A DNA stretch of 64,000 bases from Thermothelomyces thermophilus ATCC 42464 (GCF_000226095.1 NC_016473.1:2542001-2606000); one strand, 5' to 3'. Counted from the first letter of the stretch, positions 45,700 through 57,467 are shown. The notes: a model not told the origin generated them from the sequence alone. Translations and numbers: made by a program.

Positions 45700-47769
45700 C
45701 AACTCGAGCGGAAGTTTTGATACGTATAGCCTCGCCGCCGTCCAGGTTAGGCCCGGTGCCCGAAACGAGCATGCCAGAAGCCCAGCATCGTCATGTCGCC
45801 GACTTGGTCGTCCACCGTCGCCCGGCGTCGCCGTTGAACCACTTCCACGATCTAGGTGGCCGGGCAGCCCGGACTCCATCTTGGTCTTGGTAGTTGGGCC
45901 ACAGCCAACATTGAAACTCAACCGGAGACCCAAGGGCTTGCGACGAAGTGCTATAATAGGTTCCCACGTCGCCGCAGCCACAAGGATGGCGTTTGAGATT
46001 TGGCCGAGGGGAGGCGGGATCTACGAGCAACGAAACTAGTAGCTGGCCGGGCTGGCTTTGAGTTGGGCTCCTTGCCGCAAAGCAGGTTTGAAGTATTCAA
46101 ATGAGCGAGTTTGTTGGGGCCCAACGGCGTGGCGAAGGGCGGTTTACTGTGAGGCGGCCTCGAGGCGCAAACGGACGAACTAGAATTGGGTAGACACGCC
46201 GGGACAGGCTGTCACTGGTTGCCAAGCCGTACGTACTGTGTGGCTGGCATTCCAACTGTAACGGTCCCAGGAGTATATTGCAGCTAGCTGGTGACGACTC
46301 TACAAGTACACTGAACTCGAGAAAAGAAAAGAGAGGAAAGGAAAGACGAACCAATCCAGCGGTGAGCCTTCTGCTTAACTTGACAGGGGTCCTGTTTGTT
46401 TGTGTGTAAAGAGCAACGCCGATAGTACCGACCAAGGTGATCGAGTGATGCAGGATCTGATTCAGGTGGGGAAGCAGCTGCACAAGATCACGATGACTCT
46501 GTCATCGTAAACAATCGGGATGTAGAGAGGAAGATAGCTTTTGGGCAGGGACCGCAGGCTAGGAGAGGAGGCACTGTTGTGGTAGGGATTTAGTGTCGGG
46601 GGGGTGTGAGGACGGTGGTTCGCAAGGAGGCGGAGTGTTGATGGTTGGTAGAGTGAAACTAGGTAAGTTCGGATTATTCGATCTCTCGTTTTAAATTCTG
46701 TTTCTTTGCTCTTGATAAGACAGCTACAACGTGGTTTTCTTGGCAAAGGCAGCAAGCAGCAGAGCCCAGGCCACTCGTTAGGCACCTGATAGTCCCTATA
46801 TCTAGCAGGCATCTCTGTATATCCTATCAAAAACAATCTCAACAAGAAAAAGGTGGAACAAGACGCGAACACATATAACACCGGGGATTCCCTAGTCGTC
46901 ACTGCCCTAAGTACTAGTGAAGGTAGGCCACAAGCTTCATAAAGAGCTGTTAATGGACGTTTGAGGTCACGCTCGCCTGTTCAGTTTACGGAACAGCTCA
47001 GATCGCAGGCCTCCTTCCATTACGTTGTGATCCGTTTCGCCATTTATAAGCAAACAAGCAAACCAGGAGAAGTCTTGAGCCTAGATGTATGTTATACGTA
47101 GGAGAGAATCAGTTCAGCCTCTACAATACTTGACGTTAGAGAGGCGAGGTATGCTGTAGGCCGTGCGCTATGTGAGTAGGGCAGTTTGGGCGTGACGCTA
47201 TACCCGATTGGGAGGGGCGCGATTTCCGGATGTGGTGATTGCGAGTACTCGATTACAATAGCTACTTAATAATTCGAGTCAAAATAAAGGAAAGAACCTA
47301 AACACGGTTAGGAAAGAGCCGTGTGGTGTGCCATCTGGCCAACAGCAATAACGTATTTCGTTGTTGTTTTGCTGCGGACTTGCATCTCTCCCTCGTACGC
47401 GAACTGTTCTCGACCCATTTGATGGACGTATTAACCATGCCGCTTTCGAGCACGGCAAGTCACAAACAATGGCTTTGTCCTTGTTGGCTGGTGAAGAACA
47501 AAGACACACCGCACCAAGCTAGAAATGTTCATGTTATCTTCAAGGTTGTTCTCGTCGACAACTTCGTCTCCTCTCTTGTTGTGCCCAGATAAAGATTTCT
47601 ATCAGAACAACACAAAAGGGAACGATTTGTATATAGTATGGCGTGCCGTCTCCGACTGATTCGGCCTGACGCCGATCCAAAAACGTGGTGAGCACAACTT
47701 AAGAACAAATCGTACGCACTGACTTGGGTGCCAGAATTTTCTCAGAAGAACCAGAATACACGTACAGCC
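45700..47769. other. Intergenic region, no supported gene
   Basis: Normal composition. Overlapping short ORFs on both strands (for example 46097-46902) show no family motif, no consistent frame and mostly lack ATG starts. It probably contains the promoter of the 47770 gene. Nothing else seen. Confidence 0.5.
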
Positions 47770-48393
47770 ATGCCACACCAAGGCAGGCGCCGTAATCACA
47801 GAGGCGATGGTAACCAATACAATGGTGACCGGGATGGTAATATCAACAACGGCGGAAACTGGACCCGGGGAGGTAGTAGCAGCAGCAGCGACAGCCGCCA
47901 GTGGAACGGGGACGGCAACGATTGGAACCATGGCAGGAATAACAGGAATAACAGGCGCGGGAACGAACACGGGAACGGCTCGGGCAACCACAAACACAGA
48001 GGCAACGGTAACCGGTACAACAATTTCAGCAATCGACCGCCGTGGGCAGACTATATCCTGACTCTCCTGTGGGAGGAGACTTTCAATCCGGCAACACTCC
48101 GAGATCTCGTATCTGCAACGACATACATGCTGGAATTGGCCTGGATCAAGCGCCGGAAGACTGGCATGACGGAGCAGGCCATTGTCCGGGAGTTCCAGAT
48201 CCCGTTGCCAGATTGCGTGAGGCTCCAAGAGATGAGTCGGAGAATGATCGACATCTCCCTGATGCCTGACATCGAGGGCGACACCCCCATGAGTGGCGCT
48301 GACGGCTACCCGTTTCTCAGCGGCCAGAACGCCCTAGGCCCAGCAGCCCTCGGCCACGAAACCGTTGGAAGAATCATCGGCCTGGGCGTTTAA
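47770..48393 (+). CDS. Asn/Gly/Arg-rich protein with helical C-terminal domain, unknown function (207 aa)
   Basis: Single exon from ATG 47770 to TAA 48391-48393; an in-frame GTG 14 codons upstream is not a credible start. Residues 1-90 are low complexity, rich in Asn, Gly, Arg and His (NRNNRRGNEHGNGSGNHKH), like disordered RNA-associated regions. Residues from about 90 to 170 are folded-looking and helical (RPPWADYILTLLWEETFNP, then LRDLVSATTYMLELAWIKRR), with strong G/C bias at third positions that supports coding. The end is rich in Gly and Leu. No family recognised. It could be a taxon-restricted gene. The opposite-strand ORFs (47602-48228) are mirror images of the repeat. Confidence 0.7.
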   Translation: MPHQGRRRNHRGDGNQYNGDRDGNINNGGNWTRGGSSSSSDSRQWNGDGNDWNHGRNNRNNRRGNEHGNGSGNHKHRGNGNRYNNFSNRPPWADYILTLLWEETFNPATLRDLVSATTYMLELAWIKRRKTGMTEQAIVREFQIPLPDCVRLQEMSRRMIDISLMPDIEGDTPMSGADGYPFLSGQNALGPAALGHETVGRIIGLGV

Positions 48394-51044
48394 TTTGCGT
48401 ACCCCAACCCTCCTTACTAACCTAGGCCACTTCACCTGTTGATAATATGGACTGGGAGTTGAGTGCAATAGGTGCAATAGAACAAAACGCGATTGAGTTT
48501 GCCGTTGCGAGAAACAACTCGGACATCCTGGCGCGATGTGTTTCTCAATATCCATTTTCAAGTGCTGATTTCCAATATTTCTTTTCATTGTTACTTCCCT
48601 TTCTGCCGCCCTCCCTCCCATCCCAATCTTAACCCCAAAAGATTTATTAGAGGTCTTGACTAATTAGATTCTGTTTGCGTGTGTCCAGTTACCCCGTTGC
48701 TCCAAGATTTGAGGACCCTGAGGCTGGATTCAAATTTTCTTAATGATCATAAAAAAGCATCTCAAACATTCCAAATCCTAGTGGCATGGCTACATGGCCG
48801 TCCAGAAGTCTGCCAGGAATAAGATCTACACGATATGTAGCCAGAGGAGTGATTGGAGCACATTGTCTCCTTGGCTTGATACCGAGCAGAGGACTGACAT
48901 TTGGCACAAACCAGGTCACCTGACATCAGGTCTGGTCTGTGCACCTATACAACCCAAATCTCTCTGAAGATGGCTTGGTGGGCTAAACGGCTTTCCATCA
49001 TTCACGACCCTGCCTATTCCTTAATCGCATTTGACTTTTGAACTGTAAATGATTGCTTACAACCGGCCACGGCAAGTCGAAAACACACTCCGACACAGCA
49101 TGCCTCTGGCTTTTTTTTTCTTGTTCTTTCGTCACTAGCTGTATTCTCGAATCGAGCGTCAACAATGGGCGGTTGGTTGGGTTCGAGCCGCCTGGTTGCG
49201 GGGCTTGCCTACCAGCAGCGCCTGCCGAGTGGTCAGAAGGCGTCATCACCAGCTAGGCGGAACGACTACAATACCGCTTTTGTCACGATGATCAGCGAAG
49301 GCTGAAAAGGGCTGCTTGGCCTCCATGGTCATGATAATGTGGAGCTGTTGAGAAGTGTCGCTCGAACCACACGCCTGTCGCGACCCGTCTGGTGCCGAGC
49401 TCGCTAGCTCGGCAGTAACCATGATCTGTCCGATCGCCCAGCTGCCGTCGAAATCCGCCATCTCGATATCGCCAGATCCGTTGCTTTGTACACGAGCCGA
49501 CCTGTCCTACGAGATCGATTGCACGGTACAAGCCTTGAGACGCGCCGCTCCCTGGTCTTTTACTCGGGATTCGTTCTCGGTGGACACGACACCGCAACAT
49601 ATCAAGAAAGGTCTACCATGGTGCTCGTCACATCAGACAACGGCAACGTCGAGTAACGAGTCAGGGATGGATTCTAAGATGCTGCATGCTGCAAAATTCG
49701 CCTAGGTCCTTGCGTTCTACCCAGTCACAAAGGCTAGGATCTGGGGACATGCCCAAGAGCATGAGGTGGCCTGCCTTACCATGTCTCCCAGCCTCCCGGC
49801 AACGCAACATCGGCTGTCCAGAGGTATACCTCTGGGCAGCTGAGTACCGACCTTCGTCAGTGTCATTGCTGCTTACGCCGCAACGTGCTATGATGAAGGA
49901 GGGAAGAAGTGGCATGACAACAGTCAACTCCACTACCACTTGAGCCCTGACCCGCGTCACGCACCAGGTATGAACAAAAAGCGCACTTGTTAATAGGTGG
50001 GTCGATGTCTGGGCTGCATTTGTAAAGCATATCTCGCCGTATATAGTGGACTTTGCTTGGTGATCAAGTGTGTGCAAGCTCCGACGTGTCTAGGCCCGCT
50101 TGGTCTCGCGGAGCTGCTTGGGTAACGAGGAGGTCGGCCCAAAGGAATTGGATGGGAAACAATGTCCCTGGTAATTCTATTCTCACGGGCGGTTTGGGAC
50201 AAGCTGTCTGTCGTCGGGGCTGACAGCCTGGCGCAAAACATCCGAGCAGCTTCCGGCGGCATGGGACCTGACTGCTCAACAACGGGAGGATAACCCCAAG
50301 AGGCACGCAGACGTGCCGATTGGCCGCTACAATGTGGAGTGGTGATGGGCAGTTCAACGCCTCGGAATCAAACTGCCGTGCAGTTTCGCACATCGCTTAG
50401 CGATGCCTGGAAGATCGGGAAAGGGCATTGGGGAGTCCGGGCCAAGAGGATTTAGGATGCCACTCGGCGAGCAGCCGACAGGAAAGAGAAGGACTCGGGG
50501 TTCTGAACACACTGGCCGCAGCCTCTGTCGAGGACGATTCACCACGACTAACTACCGGCCCTGACCTGGCCTGGCCGATTCAGAGGTTCCATGCACGTGC
50601 TTTCGCATGGAACCTTTTCCGCCCAGCGTCCTACTCTTGACGGGAGACTGGAGGCATTCAACAGACACGGGCGGTGCGACGAGCGTTGGGGGAGGTTATT
50701 TCCGGCTTCCTCGTCGATTTTTTTTTTTTTATGTCGCTGGAGTCGCTGTCTGACTGGTGGTTATTTTCCCAGGTGCGCTGAAGTGGTTGTCGGCACCCTG
50801 TTGAACCGGCCCCAGATTCTCGGCGACCTGATGAGGTTCTTCAGCCCTGGCCTTTCCTCCTTCACGCTAGTCGGTAGGCTTAGGTTGGGTGCGGGCAGGC
50901 AGTTTCCCCGCCCCTCCACAGGGGCCGTGTGAGCCGCAGCGAGTGGGCTAGCGAGGCTACCAGCACGCGTCCAGCACGCCCACAGTGGCCGATGCGCGAG
51001 CGCCAACCCTTGTCGCCCGCCGCCCTGACCAACTAAAACTCAAA
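48394..51044. other. Intergenic region upstream of ctk1
   Basis: About 2.65 kb with only short overlapping ORFs, most without ATG. It includes T-runs (49112-49119; about 50719-50731), a perfect 11-bp inverted repeat (50584-50615) and, near the right end, GC-rich leader sequence of ctk1. No tRNA found. No supported gene. Confidence 0.5.
50584..50615. repeat. Perfect 11-bp inverted repeat (hairpin)
   Basis: AGGTTCCATGC at 50584-50594 and its exact complement GCATGGAACCT at 50605-50615, with a 10-base spacer containing CACGTG. It lies about 430 bases upstream of the ctk1 ATG. It could be a dimeric factor site or a hairpin; no function is shown. Confidence 0.6.
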
Positions 51045-54000
51045 ATGTGGAATCTCGCTCCCGCCGACGGCCATCTCGCACACCATCAGCGCCGAGACAA
51101 CGCTGCGTCACCAAATGGCAACAGCAGCCGCCGAGAGAACCAGCACCGCCGTCAGGACGGGAATGATCTCGGCATGACTACTTCACGAAGATCCACCTCG
51201 CCCGCCGCTGTTGCCGTGAACCGGTCGCCAGACTCCATCCGAGGGCGAGAGCGAGCCGAGAAGCATCATCGTCCCTCGAGACCCCCTCCGCCGCCGCCGC
51301 CGCCGCATCATTCCCGAGGTCGGTCGGCCGAGTCATCGCAACGGGACTCTCAGCATCCCCATCCCCATCGCGATCACGCCCGCAGCCCCGACCATCGCAG
51401 TGGCCGCTCTTCGCAGCCGACTCATCGCTCCCCGCGCAGCCGTCGGGACCGTTCACGCGAACCTTCTCGCCGGCAGCCTCGCGCCTCGCCAGACCGCCGT
51501 CGCCCCGACCACGACTCGCCTCGGTCGAGAAAGGAGGCACGAGACCGTTCCGAGCACCGCGGCCGACGCCGTGCTTCGCCGTCGCCGGTCCCAGCCAAGC
51601 GCCGACGGAGCTTCAGCCCGCCTCTCGAGAGGGAGTCGCAGCCGAAGAAGGCCCGGCAAGACACCAATCCTGCAGGTCCCGAGAGGGGTGCGTCACCGGA
51701 ACCCCTACTGTCGAAGGCCGACCGACGCTTGCCCCCCCGTCCGCCCCGTGCACGATCCCCTACAGACCGTGACCAGCGTTCGAACCCCAGCAGACGTTCT
51801 GGCCGCTCCCGGTCTCCCAGTCCTCCCCGTCGACGCAGGTCTCGCTCGCCTCGGGACAGCCGCCCGCCTCGACACGAAGGAGATTCCCACCCTAGGGCTA
51901 GGTCTCCCAGGGATCTACATCTATCACCTCGCCCTGATACCCGCCGTCGATCGAGATCACGCCGCCGCAGCCCCCGCAGGCCCGTCCCTGAAGAAGGCCG
52001 GCCACCAATCTCATCTGAGACCGGGGCACGCCGCAGGGCAAGTGTTGACCAAGAGCCATTCCAGACCACACCGCGCCCCGCCCCGGCCCGTTCTCCACGT
52101 GCAAGCCGACGTCCTAAACCGTCCAAGAGGGGGAGGAGTCGCGAGGGCTCCCGGTCGTCCAAAGGTTTTGAACCTGCCTCCGGTGCCAACAGTATCGAGG
52201 TGAACATGGCTGCCCGGGGCGGGTATCGTGGCGGTTTCAATCCGCAAGCCGGCTACCCCAAGGGGCAATACGACGCCCGCAGCTTCGGCCACTCATCGGG
52301 CCATGTGACCCCCGTTTCGTCGTTCCACGGCTCCCCGGCGGCGCAATCACCGTACGGCGGTAGCGGAAGGGGCTGGAGCAACCCACCGCCATTCTCTCCT
52401 CAAGGGTCAGTTAACTTTTTTACTCTCTAAATCCCGGGACCTTCTCGCAGTTCGTTCTAAGACTGACTTGAGCGCGCAGAGGTCAATTCTCGCCTCAGTA
52501 TCCTCATAGCAACTATGGGCCTCCTCCAGGTCCCCAAGGGCATTATCACTCCGGCCAGGCGCACTCTCCTCCCTACCCGCCGACTGGGCCCGCTGCCCAT
52601 TACCCCTCAGGGCAGTACCGTGGAGGTCACAGAGGCGGATCGTTCCGAGGCAGCCAGTTTCCCGCTCGCGGTGCCCTTCGAGGTGGCTTCAAGAGCGCCC
52701 AATGGCACCCCCAGGGAGACAATGGTCGCACTCAGCCGGGGTCTGCCGAGGGCTCGGACCCAGGACATGTCACTTCACATCAGTCCCCGGCTCCGAGCAG
52801 CCATGCGGAGGCTCAATCTGAGAAGGGCGATGTCTCGATGGCGGACAGTGACAACCCCTTCAGGCCGTCCAAGGATCTTCAGGTCGAGGACACCAGCAAG
52901 GTCGAGAAGCCGAAAGAGGAAACAATGCCACCTCCCAGCCGGCCACCTCCGACTGGGCCGCAATCCACAACATCCAACAAGTTCAGTTTTAGTATGAAGA
53001 ACGCGGTGAAGCCAGCTGTGGCCGCGCCGAGGCCCGAGATATCGCTCAAGTTCAATGCCGCCCCGGTATCACGCGAGTCCCCGACCAAGCCGGCAGCGCA
53101 AAAGCCACCGCCTCCCAGACCGGAGCGAGACCGAGGCGGATTCCCGAGGAATGCTCCTACAGAACCAGCGTCGGAACGTCCCCGCCCTGTTGCCCCTACC
53201 GGTCCCAGCGATCGCAAGGTACCCGAACCGGCCAGGCAACCGGACACAACGCCAAGAACGCGGAAGGTGAAGAAGATAGTGAGGCGCCTTAAGGAGAAGC
53301 CGACGCTCCCACCCGACTTGGCAGCATCCAAGTCCGTCTTCTTCAGGAAGCCGGGTAACGAATCCGTCGTGGGCTCGGGCACGTACGGCAAGGTATTTAA
53401 GGGGTTGAACGTGTACACCAAGAAGCTGGTGGCCCTGAAGAAGATACGAATGGAAGGCGAGAGGGACGGCTTCCCGGTGACAGCCGTGCGGGAGATCAAG
53501 TTGCTCCGCTCGCTCAGCCATAAGAACATCGTGCAGCTCCAGGAGGTCATGGTCGAGGCGAACGACTGCTTCATGGTGTTCGAGTACTTGTCGCACGACT
53601 TGACCGGCCTTCTCAACCACCCCACATACGTCCTGCAGCCGGCACATAAAAAGAACCTTGCTCAACAGCTCTTCGAAGGCTTAGACTATCTTCACACGAG
53701 AGGGGTGCTGCACCGGGACATCAAGGCTGCCAACATCCTGGTCAGCAACGAGGGCGTTCTCAAGCTCGCCGACTTCGGCTTGGCTCGCTTTTACGCAAAG
53801 CACCACCAGCTTGACTACACCAACCGTGTCATCACAATATGGTACCGGTCACCAGAGCTTTTGCTGGGCGAAACGCAGTACGGACCGGCGGTGGATATTT
53901 GGAGCGCCGCCTGTGTCTTGGTGGAGATCTTCACCAAGCGAGCCATCTTCCCCGGGGACGGGAGCGAGATCAACCAGCTGGAGAAGATACACGCGGTGCT

Positions 54001-54248
54001 CGGGACCCCTAGCAGAAAGGACTGGCCGAACCTGGTGGAGATGCCCTGGTTCCCGCTCCTCCGGCCCGCTTACCGCAGGCCAAACATCTTTGAGGAGAAA
54101 TACAAGGATCAGCTAACCCCGGCCGCATTCGACCTGCTCACGTCCATGTTTCGGTACGACCCGGACACGCGGCCCACGGCCGCCGAGATCCTGAAACACC
54201 CGTACTTCACGGAGGAGGAGCCCGCTCCGCGACAGGCGGTTGAGTAAG

Positions 54249-54280
<32 letters not shown>

Positions 54281-54584
54281 CTGTCATTCCGCAAGCGAAT
54301 GCCGGGATGCTAACGCGATTGATTGCAGACTCAAAGACATCGGCGGCGAGTGGCATGAGCTCGAATCAAAAGCTCTCAGACGCGAGAAGGAAAAGAAGGA
54401 GAAGGAGCGCGCGCGGGCCGCACAGCAGCAGTCGGGGTCGAAAGAAGAAGGACCACCTGGAAGCAGTAGTGCTCGCGACCGCGACAGGGAGCGCAAGCGC
54501 CCCAATGAAGGCGTCGATGCGCAGGCGCGGGAGGCGAAGAGGCCACATCTTGACGCTAATGGGAACGTGCCGAAGCCTGGGTAG
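51045..54584 (+). CDS. ctk1: CTD kinase I catalytic subunit (Ctk1 / CDK12-type cyclin-dependent kinase)
   Basis: Three exons: 51045-52405, 52480-54243, 54329-54584; 1,126 residues. The start is the ATG at 51045 in a CAAAATG context; the in-frame GTG at 50985 is not a start. Introns are 74 nt (GTCAGT..CAG) and 85 nt (GTAAGT..CAG with GCTAAC), both keeping frame. Residues about 30-395 are Arg/Ser/Pro-rich (SR-like), then Gly/Tyr/Pro-rich. The kinase domain is about 746-1032: Gly loop GSGTYG at 752, Lys774, cyclin helix PVTAVRE at 786, HRD Asp867, DFG Asp885, T-loop Thr901 in DYTNRVITIWYRSPELLLG. The C-terminal tail is charged. All catalytic residues are present. By family it pairs with a cyclin (Ctk2-like) and phosphorylates Ser2 of the RNA polymerase II CTD in the nucleus during elongation. 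Bur1/CDK9-type is the alternative, but the long SR N-terminus and PVTAVRE favour Ctk1. Confidence 0.95.
54249..54280 (+). repeat. (TC)n(AC)n microsatellite in ctk1 intron 2
   Basis: Just after the donor GTAAGT the second intron has a TC run followed by an AC run (54249-54280). It leaves the branch site GCTAAC (54308-54313) and the CAG acceptor intact. Confidence 0.85.
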
Positions 54585-55382
54585 GCCGATGATGATAACA
54601 CCGGTCTGGGGGGGGGGGACGTAATGTTTCGGCGGGCGTGCGTCTGTGGATCATCAGCACAAGAACAGTTCGGAAAAAGAAGTAGAGGGGCGTGATGTGA
54701 TGATGACTGTACGACTAGCTCCTACTTCTACTACCACTACTAACTAACAATTACGTAAGACATGACCCTCTCGGATGGAGAAGGGCATGAATAATGGGCG
54801 AGCAAACATGACCCGTCAGGCGGACCATCTCTGTCTCAGCTATCTCGGCTATTTCGTGGCTGCTTGTGATGCGTGCTGAAGGTCGGGCGAGTTTGAGGCA
54901 TTGGACATGAACAAGATGCTCAATGGGAGTGAGCCATCACCTTTTTTTTTTTTTTTTTTTTTTTTTTGGTGGGGGGGGGGGAGGGGGGGATCCAAGAGCG
55001 CTCAACAGGAGAGGATCCTTCATCGTATTCAGCTGGTGACCGTTTCCGCTTGAGGGGGCAAGTAATGTCCGTTCTCGGTATTGTATTGTACTGCCTGTTC
55101 CCTCCCAGTCATTCTTCTAGGACATCATCGCATTTCATATCAGGATCAGATACTGTTCCCAACCTTGGGTATTCTTCCCTGACGTCGTTGATCCACCCGT
55201 TCCGCCATCCATAACGCCTTAGAACGCCTTTGTAAAATATCTCCATGGCTCCTCCCTGTTAAGATTTTTTTCCCACATGTGTTGTTTGTTTAGTGTTCAG
55301 GCCCAGCTAATTTCATTCAGTTCATCACACTTTTTTTTTTTTTATTTCGTCCACTCATTTCACTTCATAACGGAACCCGGAT
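54585..55382. other. Convergent 3' UTR region between ctk1 and the next gene
   Basis: Both flanking genes end here. Contains a G-run (54607-54617), a 26-T run (54942-54967) followed directly by a G-rich run (54968-54990), and a further T-run near 55331-55343. No gene seen. Confidence 0.6.
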
Positions 55383-57467
55383 TTATCGTGTGCCTCCATC
55401 CCCACCATTCTTCAAGAGCTGTCTCAGCCTCCCTTCGGCACTGCTTTCCCCTTGCTTCTGGTGCTGGTGCTGCATAGCCTGGCCTGTCGTCCGCCACGGT
55501 ATCCACGATCCCCACGACGAGTTGACCAGGCTTCCGTCTCCCCCTGCCCCCATCTCTCTCCGTCCGGTGCGAGCGGCGGCGGAGTGAGCGTCCGCAACGG
55601 CGAGTCCGAACCCGGCCCCGGATCCAGGCTCGGACTCGGGCCCATTGCTCTCCCGCCCGTCTTCTCCTGGGGATGAAGCAGGGCCGGCTGGCCGGGAGGT
55701 GGTCGGTTCCACACCCAGGTGGCCGCCTGACGTCTGGGGCCAGGCCGGGTCACTAAGCAGGGCGGACGTGGATTCACCCCTCTTCCTGGTCTTCGTCTGC
55801 TGCCGGCGGGACGAGGACGTCGACGGGGTGCTGCTCGACTCGGTCGTCGTGGTCGTTGTCTGTCCTGCTCCGCTGCGGCCGCCGCCGCCGGTATCCATGA
55901 TGGCAGTGGCAAAGGAGGCGGATTTCCTTCGAGCAAGGTTGTCTTTGCTATCGTTGTTGCTGTTGTTGCTAGTCTTGGTGGCGGTTGGGTTCAAGTCCTG
56001 CTGCTGTGACGGGTGCTGTCCAGAGAGTGTGCTTGCGCTGGTGGCCGCGTTCCCGGCGGATGATGACCCCGACACCGATGCGCTTGGGTTGTTTCCCCAT
56101 GCTTTCCTCGCCGCCCTCCCCCGAACCTCGCTGACCAGCTCGGCGGCGGACTTCTTAGTGGCCTCCTTGCCCTCTTCGGACGAGCGGCTCGAGGACATGA
56201 TCGTTTCCAGAGTGCCGTAGGCAGTGCTCCTCCGCTTACCCCCGGCGCTCCTCCTCTTCGGGTGAGGTAAGAGGGCGGGGTTCTCGTCGTCCGAGGTGAT
56301 GACCTGCAAGGTCGGGCCTTGAACGTGGCCGCGGCTGCGGCTGCGGCTGCGGCTCTGACCTCTCGTCGTCCGCAGGACGGAGGAAGAAGGCAAGGGCCCT
56401 GTTATGAACGAGGCGCCGGAACCGTGGGGGGCCACGTGTACTTCGTACTGGTTGCTCAGCGAATAGCGCGACCGAGCACAGATCTCGGCGATGCGGTCTA
56501 AATCTGCGCCGACGTCATTGTCGGTCCCACGGGCCTCCAGGTCGGCCAGGAAGCTCTTGAAGGAGAAGGCTTCCAAGGGGGGCAGCTTTGGCTTCTCCGG
56601 TTCTTGGCGGGAAGATAGGGGCCACAGCCAGGGCAGGGCCAGCTTGCTGCCACTGCTGCTGCTGTTGCTGTTGGTGGTAGCGGCCTTCTTGGCCTTGGTG
56701 GAAGGCAGCATGGTTACTCCTCCGTGGACGTTGCCACCGTCACTCTCGGTGCGATATCCGTCGATGCCGGCGCCGACGCTGCTGGTCGTGCCTACTCCCA
56801 CGTCGCTAACCGTGGGCTGTATGGGCTGGCCGGGCCCGCTGCTTCCTGGTGCTGAAGAAGAGGGCAACGGGACACGTCGAGAAACGGCTCGACTGCTGCT
56901 CGGTGGTCTGTAGTGCCGCGACCGGGCGCTGCGGGAGGTCTGAGATGGCGGCGGTCCGCTGTAAGTGCGCACGAGCACGGGCTGGGAGTAGGTGCTGCTC
57001 TGGGCACCGGAGACCTCCGGAGTGTAGCCGCGGCTCCGGGATGCGGACGGATACTTGCTGTTCAGCTTCTGCAGGGCAGATGTGCGGTGGGCGTCGGCGG
57101 GATCGGTGGGCGGGATCGGCTTTCCTTCTGCAGTCGACGGAGCGATGGAGGCTGATGGAATCCTGCTGCGCTGGAGGAAGAGAGACGGGAGGGAGACAGG
57201 GAGGGAGACAGGAAGGGAGACTCGGGTTGTCGGCTTGGACAAATCTACGGGGACTGCTCCAGCCTCAGAGGACGGGGGGTTGGAAGAAGAAGAGGGAGAG
57301 GGACCATGGACATGAAGAGTAGGTTCATGAGCAGGGAAGCAGGCGTCCGGTTCCCCGTGGCGGCATGTCAAAGCCGACTCTGAGCTGGCAACTTCAGCGG
57401 TATCCCGGTCTGCAGGCTCAGAGGCCACCGAGCGAGGGGCGCGCGGGTTATTATTGGATTTATCCAT
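55383..57467 (-). CDS. Ser-rich, mostly disordered protein of unknown function (694 aa)
   Basis: Single-exon minus-strand ORF ending TAA at 55385-55383. The likely start is the ATG at 57467 (MDKSNNNPRAP; G at -3). An in-frame ATG at 57530 is possible but has T at -3, and the Leu-rich reading further upstream comes from a CAG/CTG repeat and has no ATG. The protein is rich in Ser, Pro, Thr, Gly and Arg, with a SLPVSLPVSLP repeat, a basic SRSRSRSRG stretch and an acidic SDDEN. One block at residues about 294-355 looks folded and conserved-like (LEAFSFKSFLADLEARG, then DLDRIAEICARSRYSLSNQY). The C-terminus has a Trp-rich patch (SSWGSWIPWR). No named domain recognised. Tail-to-tail with ctk1. Confidence 0.75.
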   Translation of the reverse strand: MDKSNNNPRAPRSVASEPADRDTAEVASSESALTCRHGEPDACFPAHEPTLHVHGPSPSSSSNPPSSEAGAVPVDLSKPTTRVSLPVSLPVSLPSLFLQRSRIPSASIAPSTAEGKPIPPTDPADAHRTSALQKLNSKYPSASRSRGYTPEVSGAQSSTYSQPVLVRTYSGPPPSQTSRSARSRHYRPPSSSRAVSRRVPLPSSSAPGSSGPGQPIQPTVSDVGVGTTSSVGAGIDGYRTESDGGNVHGGVTMLPSTKAKKAATTNSNSSSSGSKLALPWLWPLSSRQEPEKPKLPPLEAFSFKSFLADLEARGTDNDVGADLDRIAEICARSRYSLSNQYEVHVAPHGSGASFITGPLPSSSVLRTTRGQSRSRSRSRGHVQGPTLQVITSDDENPALLPHPKRRSAGGKRRSTAYGTLETIMSSSRSSEEGKEATKKSAAELVSEVRGRAARKAWGNNPSASVSGSSSAGNAATSASTLSGQHPSQQQDLNPTATKTSNNSNNDSKDNLARRKSASFATAIMDTGGGGRSGAGQTTTTTTESSSTPSTSSSRRQQTKTRKRGESTSALLSDPAWPQTSGGHLGVEPTTSRPAGPASSPGEDGRESNGPESEPGSGAGFGLAVADAHSAAARTGRREMGAGGDGSLVNSSWGSWIPWRTTGQAMQHQHQKQGESSAEGRLRQLLKNGGDGGTR

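Noticed and set aside
47602-48228. 208-codon minus-strand ORF rich in Val, Pro and Ala
   Set aside because: Mirror image of the Asn/Gly/Arg repeat of the plus-strand gene; no ATG in context and no domain.
48762-48944. Short minus-strand ORF with several cysteines
   Set aside because: Starts at GTG, no splice signals, no partner exons.
49172-49190. GGGTTCGAGCC resembling a tRNA B box
   Set aside because: No matching A box or cloverleaf around it; the same holds for GGGTTCGATC at 58732.
50985-51044. Upstream extension of the Ctk1 ORF
   Set aside because: Begins with GTG, not ATG; the ATG at 51045 has a good context.
51422-52240. Long antisense ORF opposite ctk1 exon 1
   Set aside because: Arg/Gly-rich shadow of the SR repeats; the plus-strand gene model is secure.
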